A stretch of DNA of 20,664 nucleotides from Pelargonium cotyledonis. Lineage: Eukaryota > Streptophyta > Magnoliopsida > Geraniales > Geraniaceae. The stretch lies in the NCBI GenBank assembly GCA_036897625.1, contig JAYMTA010001311.1, positions 1-20,664 of the forward strand, read 5' to 3'. Position numbers and translations under genes: made by a program. Below the pieces are notes generated by a model. The model worked only from the letters and a program-made list of their open reading frames with translations, did no database searches and had not been told where the DNA came from. Positions 8,825 through 18,520 of this stretch are shown piece after piece (positions within the stretch are counted from its first letter, which is position 1; every line of letters begins with the position of its first letter).

Positions 8825-11800
8825 ATGGCGGCAATATTGGCTTCGAACAGCTGCTATTGCCGCATCACAGAGTTAATAAATCAAGGAAGGATGGCAGAGA
8901 GCCTCAGTTTCTCAAACTCAGTCTCAACTCAGTTTGCTGTATTTGACAGAACTCAAACTTCACCTATGACTCGTAGATCTTTTTGGTTGCAAGTGGAAAT
9001 GAGACAGGAAGAAACACCCTCAAAATTAGGTACCAACGGACGAGCTGCCAAGATGGTACCTGCAACTAAGGTTGTAAAACAAAACACCTTGTCTGCTGAT
9101 AAAGTAGAGAAGGTGAATGGGACAAAGTGGGTTACCAATGGAACAAGCCTAGTGAAGAAAAATCCTACTCCAGCTCTGGTTAAGACATCAAAATTGAGTG
9201 AACTTCCCCTAATGGAGGAGCTAAAGGTTCTACCTACAGATGAAGGTTTCAGCTGGGCCAATGAAAATTACAGTTCCTGGCAAAGAAGTCTTGATGTGTG
9301 GTCTTTTGTACTTTCTTTACGTGTCCGTGTTCTTTTTGACACTGAAAAATGGGCATATATTGGAGGCCTCACAGAAGAGAAGCAGGTTAGTTTTGATCCT
9401 TTATATCACTGTTGTCTAGTACTGACCTGGTGGCTCCTAGAATGCTTGTTGTATAAATATATGCTTGATCCACTTCTAGTCTGATATGTACTTACAAATG
9501 TTTTCTTTCAGAAAAAGAGAAGACAAAAAACTGCCTCATGGCTAAGGGAACGTGTACTGCAACTTGGCCCAACTTTTATCAAACTTGGACAGTTATCTTC
9601 AACGAGGTCAGATCTGTTTCCACGTGAATTTGTGGATGAGCTTGCCAAATTGCAGGTAGGTCTCGATATATGTCTATGACTGTTATGTAGATTTCGCCCT
9701 CTTAATACCTTGGGCACAATAATGAAGATGTTTCAATTCTGATTATTTTATATATGATTCCTCTAATATATTTCAGGATAGGGTCCCCGCTTTCTCACCG
9801 AAGAAAGCTAGAGAATTCGTTGAGAGTGAGCTTGGAGCTCCGATTAACGTATTGTACAAAGAGTTTGAGGATCGGCCAATTGCTGCAGCCAGTCTTGGTC
9901 AGGTATCCAATTCTCTTTGTTAAATATTTATGGTAAAATGTTGAAAGTATGTAAAGTCTGTTTAGTAGTTCTAAATTAAAGAGCTTGGAGAATGTGAGAA
10001 CCCTTGATCAATATTAGAATCATCATTGAAAATAAAACCCTTTCACAAACTTGGAGAGAGTACACATGTATAGACTGATTTATATTTTGAGAGAAAATAG
10101 AGAAGAAATTATCCGGACAACTGTATGCATTGCTAACACAGTAGAGTTAACATGCAGAATAGAATATCACTAATGAATTATATTTCTTGTTCTATGTCGT
10201 CTTCCTTTTGCTCTTACAAACATGGTAATTGTGAAATGTTGAGAAGCAAGCTGATTTCTTCAGAGTTTACTTCTTACATCCAAAAAATACCTTGTGCATC
10301 ACTAATTTCGAGTTGTCCTGTCTTTAGGTACATCGGGCTATCCTTCACAATGGAGAAAAAGTAGTTGTTAAAGTTCAGAGGCCTGGTCTCAAGAAACTTT
10401 TTGACATTGATTTACGTATGTAGTACACTTTTTTTCCAACCATATTTTACTATGTTGGAATTCTGAAATCAGAAATTGAGAAATTCTGAAATCAGAAATT
10501 GAGATTTTATTTTTCATGTCACAGTATTCTTCTCGTAGTATAGTTATTGATCATTTGTGTGATGCTGTGTCAAGTTGGTACTAGATTTTGTTTCGTCCAT
10601 GATTTTTCAATCAAGATGAGTGGCTACAGACAATATTGTGACTGCACTACACAGCTATGTATAATTCGATATTGATACTGATTGCTTGCTCTCACATGTT
10701 GTTAAAAGTGAAAGATCTCTAAAGATGCATGCATAAATTATGGTTTTACTTTTCTTTTCTAACACAAAATTGCTATTTCCATTCAGAAAATTTAAAGCTG
10801 ATTGCAGAATATTTTCAGCGAAGTGAAACTTTTGGTGGTCCATTGAGAGATTGGACTGGTATATATGAAGAATGTTCCACGTAAGTAATGCTTATATGTA
10901 ATTGTAGATTGCAAGTATGATATAATGCACACAAATTAAAAATTGGTATATATCGTCATGTATACCTCACAGAAAAGTGCAAAGCTAACAATAGTGTCCT
11001 GAAATCATATTATTTTAGTTTTGTTGTGTGATTAAATTGGATTGCTTATAGTTTGAGTTCACACGTTTTATGTTTACTTGAGTTTTAAAATATAAGATTA
11101 CTAGTTAAAAAAGGTTAATTATCTTGATTTATACATTTTTTATTTTCATTGCTTTCTTTATACATGCATGTCTTGATGCGCTTGTGCTAATGACGGTTTC
11201 AGGATTTTATATCAAGAAATTGATTATGTCAATGAAGGGAAAAATGCTGATAGATTCCGCCGAGATTTTCGGAATATAAAGTGGGTCCGAGTACCTGTAT
11301 GTTTCTTTCTACAACATTACAAGATAATTGAAGCTTGTTCATAAAATTCATGTTTCCCAAGTTTTTCTTACAACTAATATAGACCTTTTGAGCTATAGAA
11401 CAAGTATACTGTGTTGTTCAAATTCGTATCTAAGGAGCATTTTTTTCTGCCTTTTTAGTTGGTGTTCTGGGACTATACAGCCAAAAAGGTGTTGACGTTG
11501 GAGTATGTACCAGGTTCAAGCCTCAACTTATCCTCTCTTTTTTGCTCAAGATGTCATTTAAATTTTGCATCTTAACTCTGAAAGATATAATTAGAGGCTG
11601 CAGCAATCTTTTATTGTTACTATTTTCTCATTTGATTTGTTGTTTCTCTGTACAGGTGTTAAGATAAATAACTTAGATATGATAGATGCGCTGGGTTACA
11701 GTCGATCTCAAATTTCGTCACGCGCTATTGAAGCATATTTAATTCAGGTTTGAGCGATGAATCCTTTTGATATTGACCAATCTGACTAGTGATAAGATGA

Positions 11801-13993
11801 TTTTTAATATGTTAGATTTGTAAAGTGTGCATATACATTCTTCTGTATGTAGTTCATACAAATTATCTGTGATGGATCTATTATCTTTCTTTATTATTGA
11901 TTGATTATTTGGGAATTCGTTTTAATTCAGATACTGAGAACTGGTTTCTTTCACGCCGATCCTCATCCTGGGAATCTTGCTATCGATGTGGATCAAGCAC
12001 TCATCTATTATGATTTTGGTATGATGGGAGAGATAAAATCTTTTACACGGGAGAGGTTGCTAGATCTTTTCTATGCTGTTTATGAGAAAGATGCAAAAAA
12101 GGTCTACATTCTATCCCCCAAGTTCTGTTACTCTTGCATTTTTCTTACTCGGTTGATTTTTGTCGTCACCCAAAAATTAGTTACCTACCAACTTTTATCG
12201 GGGCAAGTGGCTTAAGGCGCTTGGTCCTGTTGACTGTTGAGGTCTCAGGTTTGGTTGGTACGCTTGCTGATAAAAAAAATAGTTATCTGTGTTACTTTAG
12301 AATTTTCCCTCTGGATTTCCCATTGAAATTCAATGTCATGGATTGTTTCTTGAACATGCAATGCATATTTACTTTCAACGTTATGACGTGGGTTGCATTA
12401 TCACGCTATATTACTCATATGGCTGAGCATTATACTTGGTATGTGTTAAGTATTGATGTATATTCGATAACACTCAAATATAACTATTCAATCCGGAAAC
12501 ATGATACAAGTCAGTTGGGCGTTTGAATCAAGTGAACATGATCAATTTTGCTAGATTTTCCTTCAACTTACAAGCACCAATCATGCAGGTTATGCAACGC
12601 CTCATAGATCTTGAAGCCCTTCAGCCCACTGGAGACTTGTCAGCAGTAAGGGCTTATCTTTATGGTTCTTTATGTGTTTCAAGCTATATTATTGTTTTCA
12701 TACATTTCTTTCTTTTTATTCCATTCCTAGGTGAGGAGATCGGTGCAGTTCTTCTTGGACAATTTGATGAACCAGACACCGGATCAGGAGACTACTCTTT
12801 CTGCAATTGGAGAGGTATGCAATTACACTTTCATGGCAGGTTGCCTCTTAAATACTCAGTTACAAATTTGAATGAACATCGATCCCATAAAAATGTATCG
12901 AGTTTTTGTTGCAGGATTTATTTGCTATTGCACAAGATCAGCCGTTCAGATTTCCATCCACATTTACCTTTGTCCTGAGGGCATTTTCAACACTCGAAGG
13001 TGCTCTTTCTTTCCCCGTCTTACTAGCATCAAGTTATTCCTCAAAACTACACTTCACCCCCATTGAAATCGAAACTACCTATCGTTAAATGTTCTGTACT
13101 TCCATTATTATCAAACCTATAACATTACTAGGAAGCAAAACGAAATTGTTTTCCTTTTATCTCCCCTGATTACCACCTTATCCTTGCAGGCATTGGCTAC
13201 ATTCTTAATCCTAAATTTTCCTTTGTGAAGATCGCTGCGCCTTATGCACAGGTTCTGTACATTTTCTCTCACAATTATACAGTTTCTGGCCCATTTTCAA
13301 TAGCCTTCCACAAACAAAACTGATGGTTTCACACCACCTGCAGGAGCTATTGGACTTAAAGGAGAAGCGCAACAACGGGACACAAATTGTGCAGGAGATA
13401 ACAAAGCAAGCCAATGACGTATGTTTCTTGTATTCATTGTTCTCATTGTCGCAAAACATTAAATTCTGGTACTAAAAGCACCCGTATATACTATACTTTT
13501 TTCAGGCCAGAAGCTACACGATGTCCATGCCATACAGAGTTCAGCGGATAGAGGAGTTTGTGAACCAACTCGAGTCTGGAGATTTAAAGCTCAGAGTCCG
13601 AGTCCTTGAGGTATTGAAAATCACTATATACTTGTAAACATGGCACTTTCAACTTCTTGTTAATTTCAAACACAAAACCACATTATATTCAGTCTGAAAG
13701 ATCATCAAGAAAAGCGACAATACTACAAATGGCAACCATGTACACGGTGTTGGGAGGTACCTTGCTAAACCTCGGGATCACATTTACTGGTCAAGGAAGT
13801 GAAGTTATTGCAAACGGGTCTTTTGTTGGCGCAGGTGACATCCCGATCCATCCTTGAACTCCATATAAAACCTCAATGTCAACACTATTGAAATTAATCG
13901 GTGATCTGTTCACTTGCAGGGGTTTTCTTGACGCTTTTTGTTAGGTCTATGCAGAGGGTGAAGAAGCTAGATAAATTTGAGAAGATGATTTGA
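8825..13993 (+). CDS. ABC1K8: Chloroplast ABC1/UbiB-family kinase, ABC1K8 (OSA1) type
   Basis: This is an atypical kinase of the ABC1/COQ8/UbiB family; Arabidopsis ABC1K8/OSA1 acts at the chloroplast envelope in lipid and stress balance. The 17 coding exons are 8825-9385, 9512-9655, 9777-9902, 10328-10415, 10787-10880, 11203-11296, 11459-11513, 11656-11747, 11931-12101, 12589-12645, 12731-12814, 12915-12999, 13190-13251, 13344-13418, 13506-13610, 13693-13834 and 13920-13993. All phases agree, giving 702 residues. The Ser/Thr/Arg-rich first 60 or so residues suit a transit peptide. Diagnostic motifs are intact: KLGQ 211-214, the alanine-rich loop AAAS 271-274, the ATP lysine K292 in [12 protein letters not shown] 426-433 and DFG 446-448. 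The C-terminus has two hydrophobic segments ([16 protein letters not shown] and [13 protein letters not shown]). The N-terminal linker is shorter than in Arabidopsis (about 760 residues). No break is seen. Confidence 0.95.
10459..10504 (+). repeat. Perfect 23-bp tandem duplication in an ABC1K8 intron
   Basis: A 23-base unit, beginning AATTCTGAAATCAG, occurs twice head to tail (10459-10481 and 10482-10504) with no mismatch, just inside the intron after the fourth coding exon. The identity suggests a recent slippage duplication. Confidence 0.85.
12187..12279 (+). mobile_element. tRNA-derived SINE in an ABC1K8 intron
   Basis: The 93-bp element lies in the intron between the ninth and tenth coding exons. 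TGGCTTAAGGCG (12208-12219) resembles an RNA polymerase III A box, and GGTCTCAGGTTTGGTTGG (12241-12258) holds the place of a B box. The element ends GCTTGCTGATAAAAAAAA. It is flanked by TAGTTACCT (12178-12186) and TAGTTATCT (12280-12288), a target duplication with one mismatch. It shares GGTCTCAG and GCTTGCTGATAAA with the SINE at 19797-19883. It resembles short plant SINEs such as Au, but the family assignment is inference. Confidence 0.6.
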
Positions 13994-14134
13994 TAATTGC
14001 TATGAATATACGCATCAAGAGTCTCAAGTTCGTCTTGTTTTGTCTCTGTACATATCATATATTTTTACTTCTCAGCATTACAAAAAAGTTGTGTACATTG
14101 TTAGAACACATACTGTCATATATAGATAGGAATC

Positions 14135-14182
14135 AAAATTATTATTGATTCTACCAAAAAAAAAAAAAAATTATTATTGATT
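14135..14182. repeat. Sixteen-bp direct repeat around CTACC plus an A-tract
   Basis: AAAATTATTATTGATT occurs at 14135-14150 and again, perfectly, at 14167-14182. The 16 bases between them are CTACC followed by A only. The layout equals a target duplication around a minimal poly(A)-ended insert, as left by an extremely 5'-truncated retroposition, although slippage or repair could also produce it. Confidence 0.55.
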
Positions 14183-14650
14183 GTTACCAGTCTCAGATGT
14201 TGTTTTCATTGTTTTTCTCTGGGTCAAAATTCTTCAAGTGACATTGGAAATGTCGTTTTCATGACTAAGGCAATTTATTGGAAAAAGTTTACGTATACAA
14301 TTTCTAAAAGCATGTTATTGGTTACATTTTCTAATAATTATGTCGGATAAATTTATAGATGATTTTCCCAAATTATGTAATGCATCAATTGTATAATATG
14401 TCTAATAAATCAAACGCTTCGTTAAACAAATTTAAACAATGTACACGGTGGCGAAGGTAGAGGGCGGCTGTGGTGGGACGCGGCCCATATCTATCTTTCA
14501 GACATGTAATATATACTGAAGATGGTATGACAAGTGACGCTCGAGTACCACATCTGCTTCTTTTTTGAATGCGGAAATCTTTGACAAATACGGAGCTCTC
14601 GGCTCCGCCGAACATGCAACTCTAAAGCTATTGCAAACTTTCTGTTGAAT

Positions 14651-14700
14651 TTTATTTTTATCAGCAAGCAATAGTTTTATTCAAATAATAGAACAAAAAT
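14651..14700 (-). mobile_element. Possible non-LTR retroelement 3' end
   Basis: Read on the minus strand, AATAAAACTATTGCTTGCTG is followed by ATAAAAATAAAA, ending near 14651. The segment TTGCTTGCTGATAAA matches the 3' end shared by the two SINEs in this window. The sequence upstream on the minus strand (to about 14870) has no recognisable SINE body or reverse-transcriptase motif. It may be a diverged SINE or the 3' end of a LINE that helps mobilise the SINEs. The limits are uncertain and no target duplication was found. Confidence 0.35.
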
Positions 14701-14970
14701 ACAAAGTATGTCGATTAGGGACGGGTGAAACAGGAACAAGATAGAGACCCTGACAACGGAGACCGAATCCAAAACTCTATACAACAGTGACCTGATGCTG
14801 CATATTTTGATTACAAAGCCTTTGAGAGTCCGAAAGAGTTCTATTTCAACTATGAACATTTTGAGATTTTGAAGTTAATAAATAATGATTAAGATTTCGG
14901 AAAAAACGATTATATAAATTATAAGTTCGGTTGTGCATCTCTGGAAGTACCAAACACACCGTGTTCAAAA

Positions 14971-15229
14971 GTGGGCCCCAGTAAGCCCAATTCAGAAACC
15001 ATAGCATAACATCCAAACGCGCCACGATCTCTGGCCCACCACTCTCTTCTTCTTCTTCGCCTCCTTCATGTCATTTAATTTAATTTTAATACTGTATAAT
15101 ATAATTAATGTTTATTTCTGATCCGCCCTTTTAAATCTTCAACGAAACACCATCAAAACTGCAGCTTCAAAGGACGGTCGCTACCTCGGTCTCTCCCGCT
15201 TCTTCCTCAATTTCTCAATCTCAGCAGTC
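14971..15229 (+). promoter_or_regulatory. Promoter and leader of the NOI gene, with site II-type GGGCC elements
   Basis: GTGGGCCCCA (14971-14980) and TGGCCCACC (15032-15040) carry the TGGGCC/GGCCCA core of site II elements, bound by TCP-class factors in many constitutively expressed plant genes. AT-rich DNA with TATAATATA near 15096 follows, then a pyrimidine-rich leader up to the start codon at 15230. The exact transcription start is not determined. Confidence 0.5.
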
Positions 15230-16769
15230 ATGGCGGTGCGTTCTTTTTCTTCTTTTTTTCTCTACATTTATATCGTATCATATCATCTCGCATATACATA
15301 CATATATATGTATTTATTTGTATTGGTACATTGCATGCCTATTTGTGTGAATGTATCTGGAGAATTTGAGATTTGAGTCATTTTGATTTGGAATTTCGGG
15401 ATTTTCAATTTTGTTGCTTTCAGGCTGTTCTTGTTGACGAGTGATTGATCGCTGATATATTAATTTTTGTGTTTTGTCGTGCGTGAAATTACAATAATGT
15501 CCTTGTTTGATGTCTTCTCTGCATTTTAATTTTCCAAGTTCATCAATCAGATTAATGGAAAGAAAGAAAAAAAAAAAAAATTAGTTTGCTGATGTACCAA
15601 CAAGAAATGCATTGTATCCTGATTTTTTGAAGTATCAATATTGAAATTGAGGATGATATTTAATTTCATATCGAGTTTGTGCTAGATTATCTTTGGAACT
15701 TGAAAGAAAATTGACCAATTGGTCCATTGCAGTGGCAACTTCTTGTGCCCTTGTGGATTTGCAGAGTAAATTATATGGTATTTATGGGTTATTGTTGAGA
15801 TGATGACTTGGCTGTCCACAGGAGAAGGGGCCACCATTGCCAAAGTTTGGCGAATGGGACGTCAACGACCCATCATCTGCTGAGGGATTCACAATGATCT
15901 TTAACAAGGCCAGGAATGAGAAAAAAACCGGTGGAAAAGATGCTGCATCGAAGGACGACCCTAAATTTAAGAGTGCTAGTAAGGCACGCCTTGGGAAGCC
16001 TCAGTCTGTAAGTCGCAAATTTTCGTATTCCTTGTTTCAACCGCTTCAGTTTCGCATAATAGCTTTGTTTATTCTTTTATTGTTAGTGTAAATGCATCTG
16101 GGCTTGTACAACAAGCTGAATCTAGCAAGCAATAAGCTCCTTAGAACATTTTATCTTGCAATGGTCCTTTAAGTCATACAAAAGTTCTGTAATTTCCTCC
16201 AACCACATGATCACATCATACGCGGAGCCAAAGTGTTCCATGCTATTCTTTATTTTTGTTCCAAAACCCCGCTACCAATTTTCCATGTTTCTGACAAATT
16301 TCACGCGAAATTACTGAGTATCACCCTCAGTACTTCAAGCATGTGTAAAAATGCATATAGCTGAACCTAGCAATCATAAGCTCCTTAGAACATATCCTTT
16401 TTTTGTTGCAATGATCCTTTAATTCATATACCAATTTCATAATTTCCTCCAACCAAAGGATCACTAAAACGCGGAGCCAAAGTGTTCCATGCTATTCTTT
16501 ATTTTCGTCCCAAAACCCCGCTACCATTTTCCATGTGTTTGAAAAATTCCCGCATAATTACATGCAGGCCTAATTGAGGTTCAACTTTGTGTATTATTTG
16601 AAACCACTAGATAGAAAACCACACATGGATATGCACAAAAGGAAAAGTGGGGCATAGTTCGATGGATACGGTATTCTTGATTCAATGAATAGAAGGGCTC
16701 AGTTAAGATGCTCACAAATGTATTCATGTGCAGAAAAAATGGTGGTGCTGTATGCATGTAGAACAATGA
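15230..16769 (+). CDS. NOI: NOI-domain protein of the RIN4 family, 75 residues
   Basis: Small NOI (nitrate-induced) proteins are relatives of RIN4, a plasma-membrane regulator of plant immunity. The coding exons are 15230-15235 (only MA), 15822-16007 and 16734-16769, and the phases agree. Residues 3-16 read EKGPPLPKFGEWDV. LPKFGEW matches the hydrophobic-P-x-F-G-x-W sites that the bacterial protease AvrRpt2 cuts in RIN4 and NOI proteins. The NOI domain continues through the AEGFTMIFNKARNEKK segment. A lysine-rich linker leads to the end KKWWCCMHVEQ, where C69 and C70 are probable acylation sites for membrane attachment. Length and the split after the second codon fit the family. Several frames in the third exon region overlap; this one is chosen because it joins in phase and gives the expected cysteine tail. 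Confidence 0.9.
16087..16566 (+). repeat. Tandem duplication of about 220 bp in NOI intron 2
   Basis: Two diverged copies lie at about 16087-16315 and 16344-16566. Shared blocks occur in the same order in each: AAGCTCCTTAGAACAT, TAATTTCCTCCAACCA, ACGCGGAGCCAAAGTGTTCC, ATGCTATTCTTTATTTT and CAAAACCCCGCTACCA. Small gaps and point differences separate them, so the duplication is not recent. Neither copy is coding. Confidence 0.9.
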
Positions 16770-17817
16770 GGCTCTTGGCTCGGAAATGTGCTCTAGTAGG
16801 AAATTTGTTCCTGACCCGACATGTATTCCAGAAGACTGGAGCCTTGGAAGCTATTATGAGTCCTGTTGGAAGCTGTTTGGTGTGTGACATGGAGATATAT
16901 GGGCTTGGGGAAATGGTGAAAAAAAATATACGTATTGTATTACTATTATATATGTTTCATTTGGGTTCTTGATGAACAATTTATATACATGACCTTGTTT
17001 GTGTGATATTATATGCTCTCTTCTTTTGAGTGGAATTGAAATTCTCAGTAACTATTGGGTGCTTATTTCCAATTGCTCTGTTTTTCCCATATTTGTATGT
17101 AATTTCATTAGAAGAAGCTCTCTGTGCAGTTGGATATTCTTGGAGATGAAGCCATGATCATGAGAAACAAGGTGGATTTAATTAGGGTTAGTAACAAAAT
17201 TTGATGTTAGGGTTTGTTTGGTAGCACTAGCGTCTCCTTAAAGTCTCCTTAAAGGAGGTGTCACAAAAGCAAATTTTAGTGGACTACATTAAAATGTTCG
17301 GTAAAATGCATAAAACGGTAATTTAAATTAGGCAAACTATATTTTTGTAAGAATTCAATGCCCATTATGAGATTTTTGTATCGATAACACCTCTTTCTAT
17401 TTTTTAAACATGGCTCCATAACACTTTAATTACCTATTTCTCTTCATAAAATGCAGATTAGTTGCCTTGACCATTTTTTTTAAGACATGTACACCTATTT
17501 TTTACTCCCAAAATATCATCGGTTTTCAGATTTCGACTATTATCGGCAAGAACAAAAACAAAAATTCAGATTCCAGATTTTACTGAAAACCGGTAGTGAT
17601 GTTCATAAATTTTGGAATCGACTTATTTATCAATAAATAACTTCTGATTTATCCAAATGTGAGAAGTTATATGAAGATCATGAACATAAGAACTCACATG
17701 AAAATAATAAGCCTCATGAAGTTGGTGTTTATATTATGGGTGTACTTAATTGTAGCAGCATGCAATTAGTGTTCTCTTCCAACCAATGAAAGTAGTGTTC
17801 CACTCACTGAACGTGCT
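16770..17817 (+). other. NOI 3' untranslated region and downstream spacer
   Basis: The stretch contains the NOI 3' end and about 800 bp of noncoding DNA. GGGTTTGTTTGGTAGCACTA near 17210 resembles the outer end of some hAT-like plant elements, but no matching inverted end was found. Near 17238-17263, TCTCCTTAAAG is repeated twice. No gene is supported. Confidence 0.5.
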
Positions 17818-17830
17818 TATAAATAGTTGA
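17780..17830 (+). promoter_or_regulatory. Core promoter with TATA box before the hairpin cluster
   Basis: TATAAATAG at 17818-17826 is a near-consensus plant TATA box, and AACCAATG at about 17781-17788 supplies a CCAAT motif some 35 bp upstream. Transcription would be expected to start near 17850-17860, about 30 bases before the first hairpin. This suits an RNA polymerase II MIR gene on the plus strand. Confidence 0.6.
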
Positions 17831-17879
17831 ATACTATGGTACCAACTCAAGAGCTTTCACAGAAAAACAACAGAAGAAA

Positions 17880-17970
17880 AGTCTGTAAATGAGGGTTGGA
17901 GGAAGCTGAACCCGAACATGAACCTATATGGCCATGGTTCAGTTTCCTCCAACATCTCATTTGCCGACTA
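17880..17970 (+). ncRNA. Probable microRNA precursor hairpin 1
   Basis: The arm at 17887-17912, with core GAGGGTTGGAGGAAGCTGAA, pairs with 17936-17962, with core TTCAGTTTCCTCCAACATCT. Over about 26 bases there is one small bulge and one G:U-type difference, and weaker pairing extends to about 17880 and 17970. The loop is about 23 bases. The fold meets plant miRNA precursor criteria for stem length and few bulges. A candidate mature 3p begins TTTCCTCCAACATCTC at 17943. I do not recognise the family. Confidence 0.65.
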
Positions 17971-18017
17971 TTCTATTTCTATGATGAAGATGGTGATAGA
18001 GATGCATCTATAACTAT

Positions 18018-18115
18018 AATAAGTTGTATGTGAGGGTTGGAGGATATCAAATACAAAATTCATAGTATATTTCTATTTGGTATCCTCCAATATCTCATAT
18101 CCGACTACTGAATTA
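18018..18115 (+). ncRNA. Probable microRNA precursor hairpin 2
   Basis: The arm at about 18028-18053 (core GAGGGTTGGAGGATATCAAA) pairs with 18074-18100 (core TTTGGTATCCTCCAATATCT). There is one offset at the same place as in hairpin 1. The loop is about 20 bases and AT-rich, and weaker pairing continues outward. The arms keep the GGTTGGAGGA and TCCTCCAA cores of hairpin 1, while loop and flanks differ, which is the conservation pattern expected of paralogous miRNA precursors. Confidence 0.65.
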
Positions 18116-18139
18116 TAATACAACTTCTATCCCGGGAAC

Positions 18140-18235
18140 AGCTTTTGTAAGTCGCATGTGAGGATTGGAGGGGACTAAACAGAATAATTTCCACATTCTT
18201 GTTTAGTTTCCTCCAATATCTCATTTTGGAGTTGT
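18140..18235 (+). ncRNA. Probable microRNA precursor hairpin 3
   Basis: The arm at about 18154-18185 (core GAGGATTGGAGGGGACTAAA) pairs with 18195-18226 (core TTTAGTTTCCTCCAATATCT). Mispairs are few and the loop is very short. The 3' arm differs from hairpin 1 at a single base across TTTCCTCCAAYATCTCATTT. The hairpins repeat at about 120-140 bp intervals on one strand downstream of a single TATA box, so one primary transcript could yield all three. Confidence 0.65.
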
Positions 18236-18520
18236 AAATTATAGACAGTCAACGATATATCAAAGCTTCACTTCAAGATATCTAATTCATTCACAGAGAA
18301 CACAAGGCATCATCATTTTAGAATTTCAAAAGGAAAACAAGTTTAGTTATATAATTTAATAGTACGCAGAAGGCAACTTAACTAGTGAGATGAGCTACAA
18401 AATTATTACAAAAAGAAGGAAGCGATTTCCAATATGAAACTTCCAGCTTGTAATATTTAAAACAATAAATAAACAAAGCAACTATTTGGAAGGGAGGGAA
18501 ATGCAATGCAGTTAATGAGC
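18236..18520. other. Spacer between the hairpin cluster and the p24 gene
   Basis: The two loci converge here. The minus-strand 3' untranslated region of the p24 gene must lie in the right part. I see no further hairpin of the same family and no gene. Confidence 0.4.

Larger units (their letters stand above)
13994..14970. other. Region between ABC1K8 and the NOI gene
   Basis: It begins with the 3' untranslated region of ABC1K8, whose polyadenylation site is not obvious. It holds an A-tract between direct repeats (14135-14182) and a possible retroelement 3' end on the minus strand (about 14651-14700). The stretch 14385-14640 is richer in GC than its surroundings and contains a minus-strand frame of 76 codons that I do not recognise. 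No gene is supported. Confidence 0.5.

Noticed and set aside
8953..9261. Minus-strand ORF of 102 codons
   Set aside because: It is an antisense shadow of the first coding exon of ABC1K8.
14385..14615. Minus-strand ORF of 76 codons
   Set aside because: The translation shows no known motif, and there are no convincing splice sites or promoter. It may be repeat-derived.
17205..17300. hAT-like element beginning GGGTTTGTTTGGTAGC
   Set aside because: No matching inverted end or 8-bp target duplication could be found in the following 600 bases.
17943..18230. Assignment of the hairpins to the miR482/2118 family
   Set aside because: The 3p sequences have TTTCCTCCAAYATCTCAT, whereas miR482/2118 members carry a CCACCCATTCC or CCTCCCAT core. 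The resemblance is only in C/T content.
17880..18235. Regularly spaced repeats read as a CRISPR array
   Set aside because: The units are inverted repeats forming long hairpins, the spacing varies, and the surroundings are plainly a plant nuclear genome.
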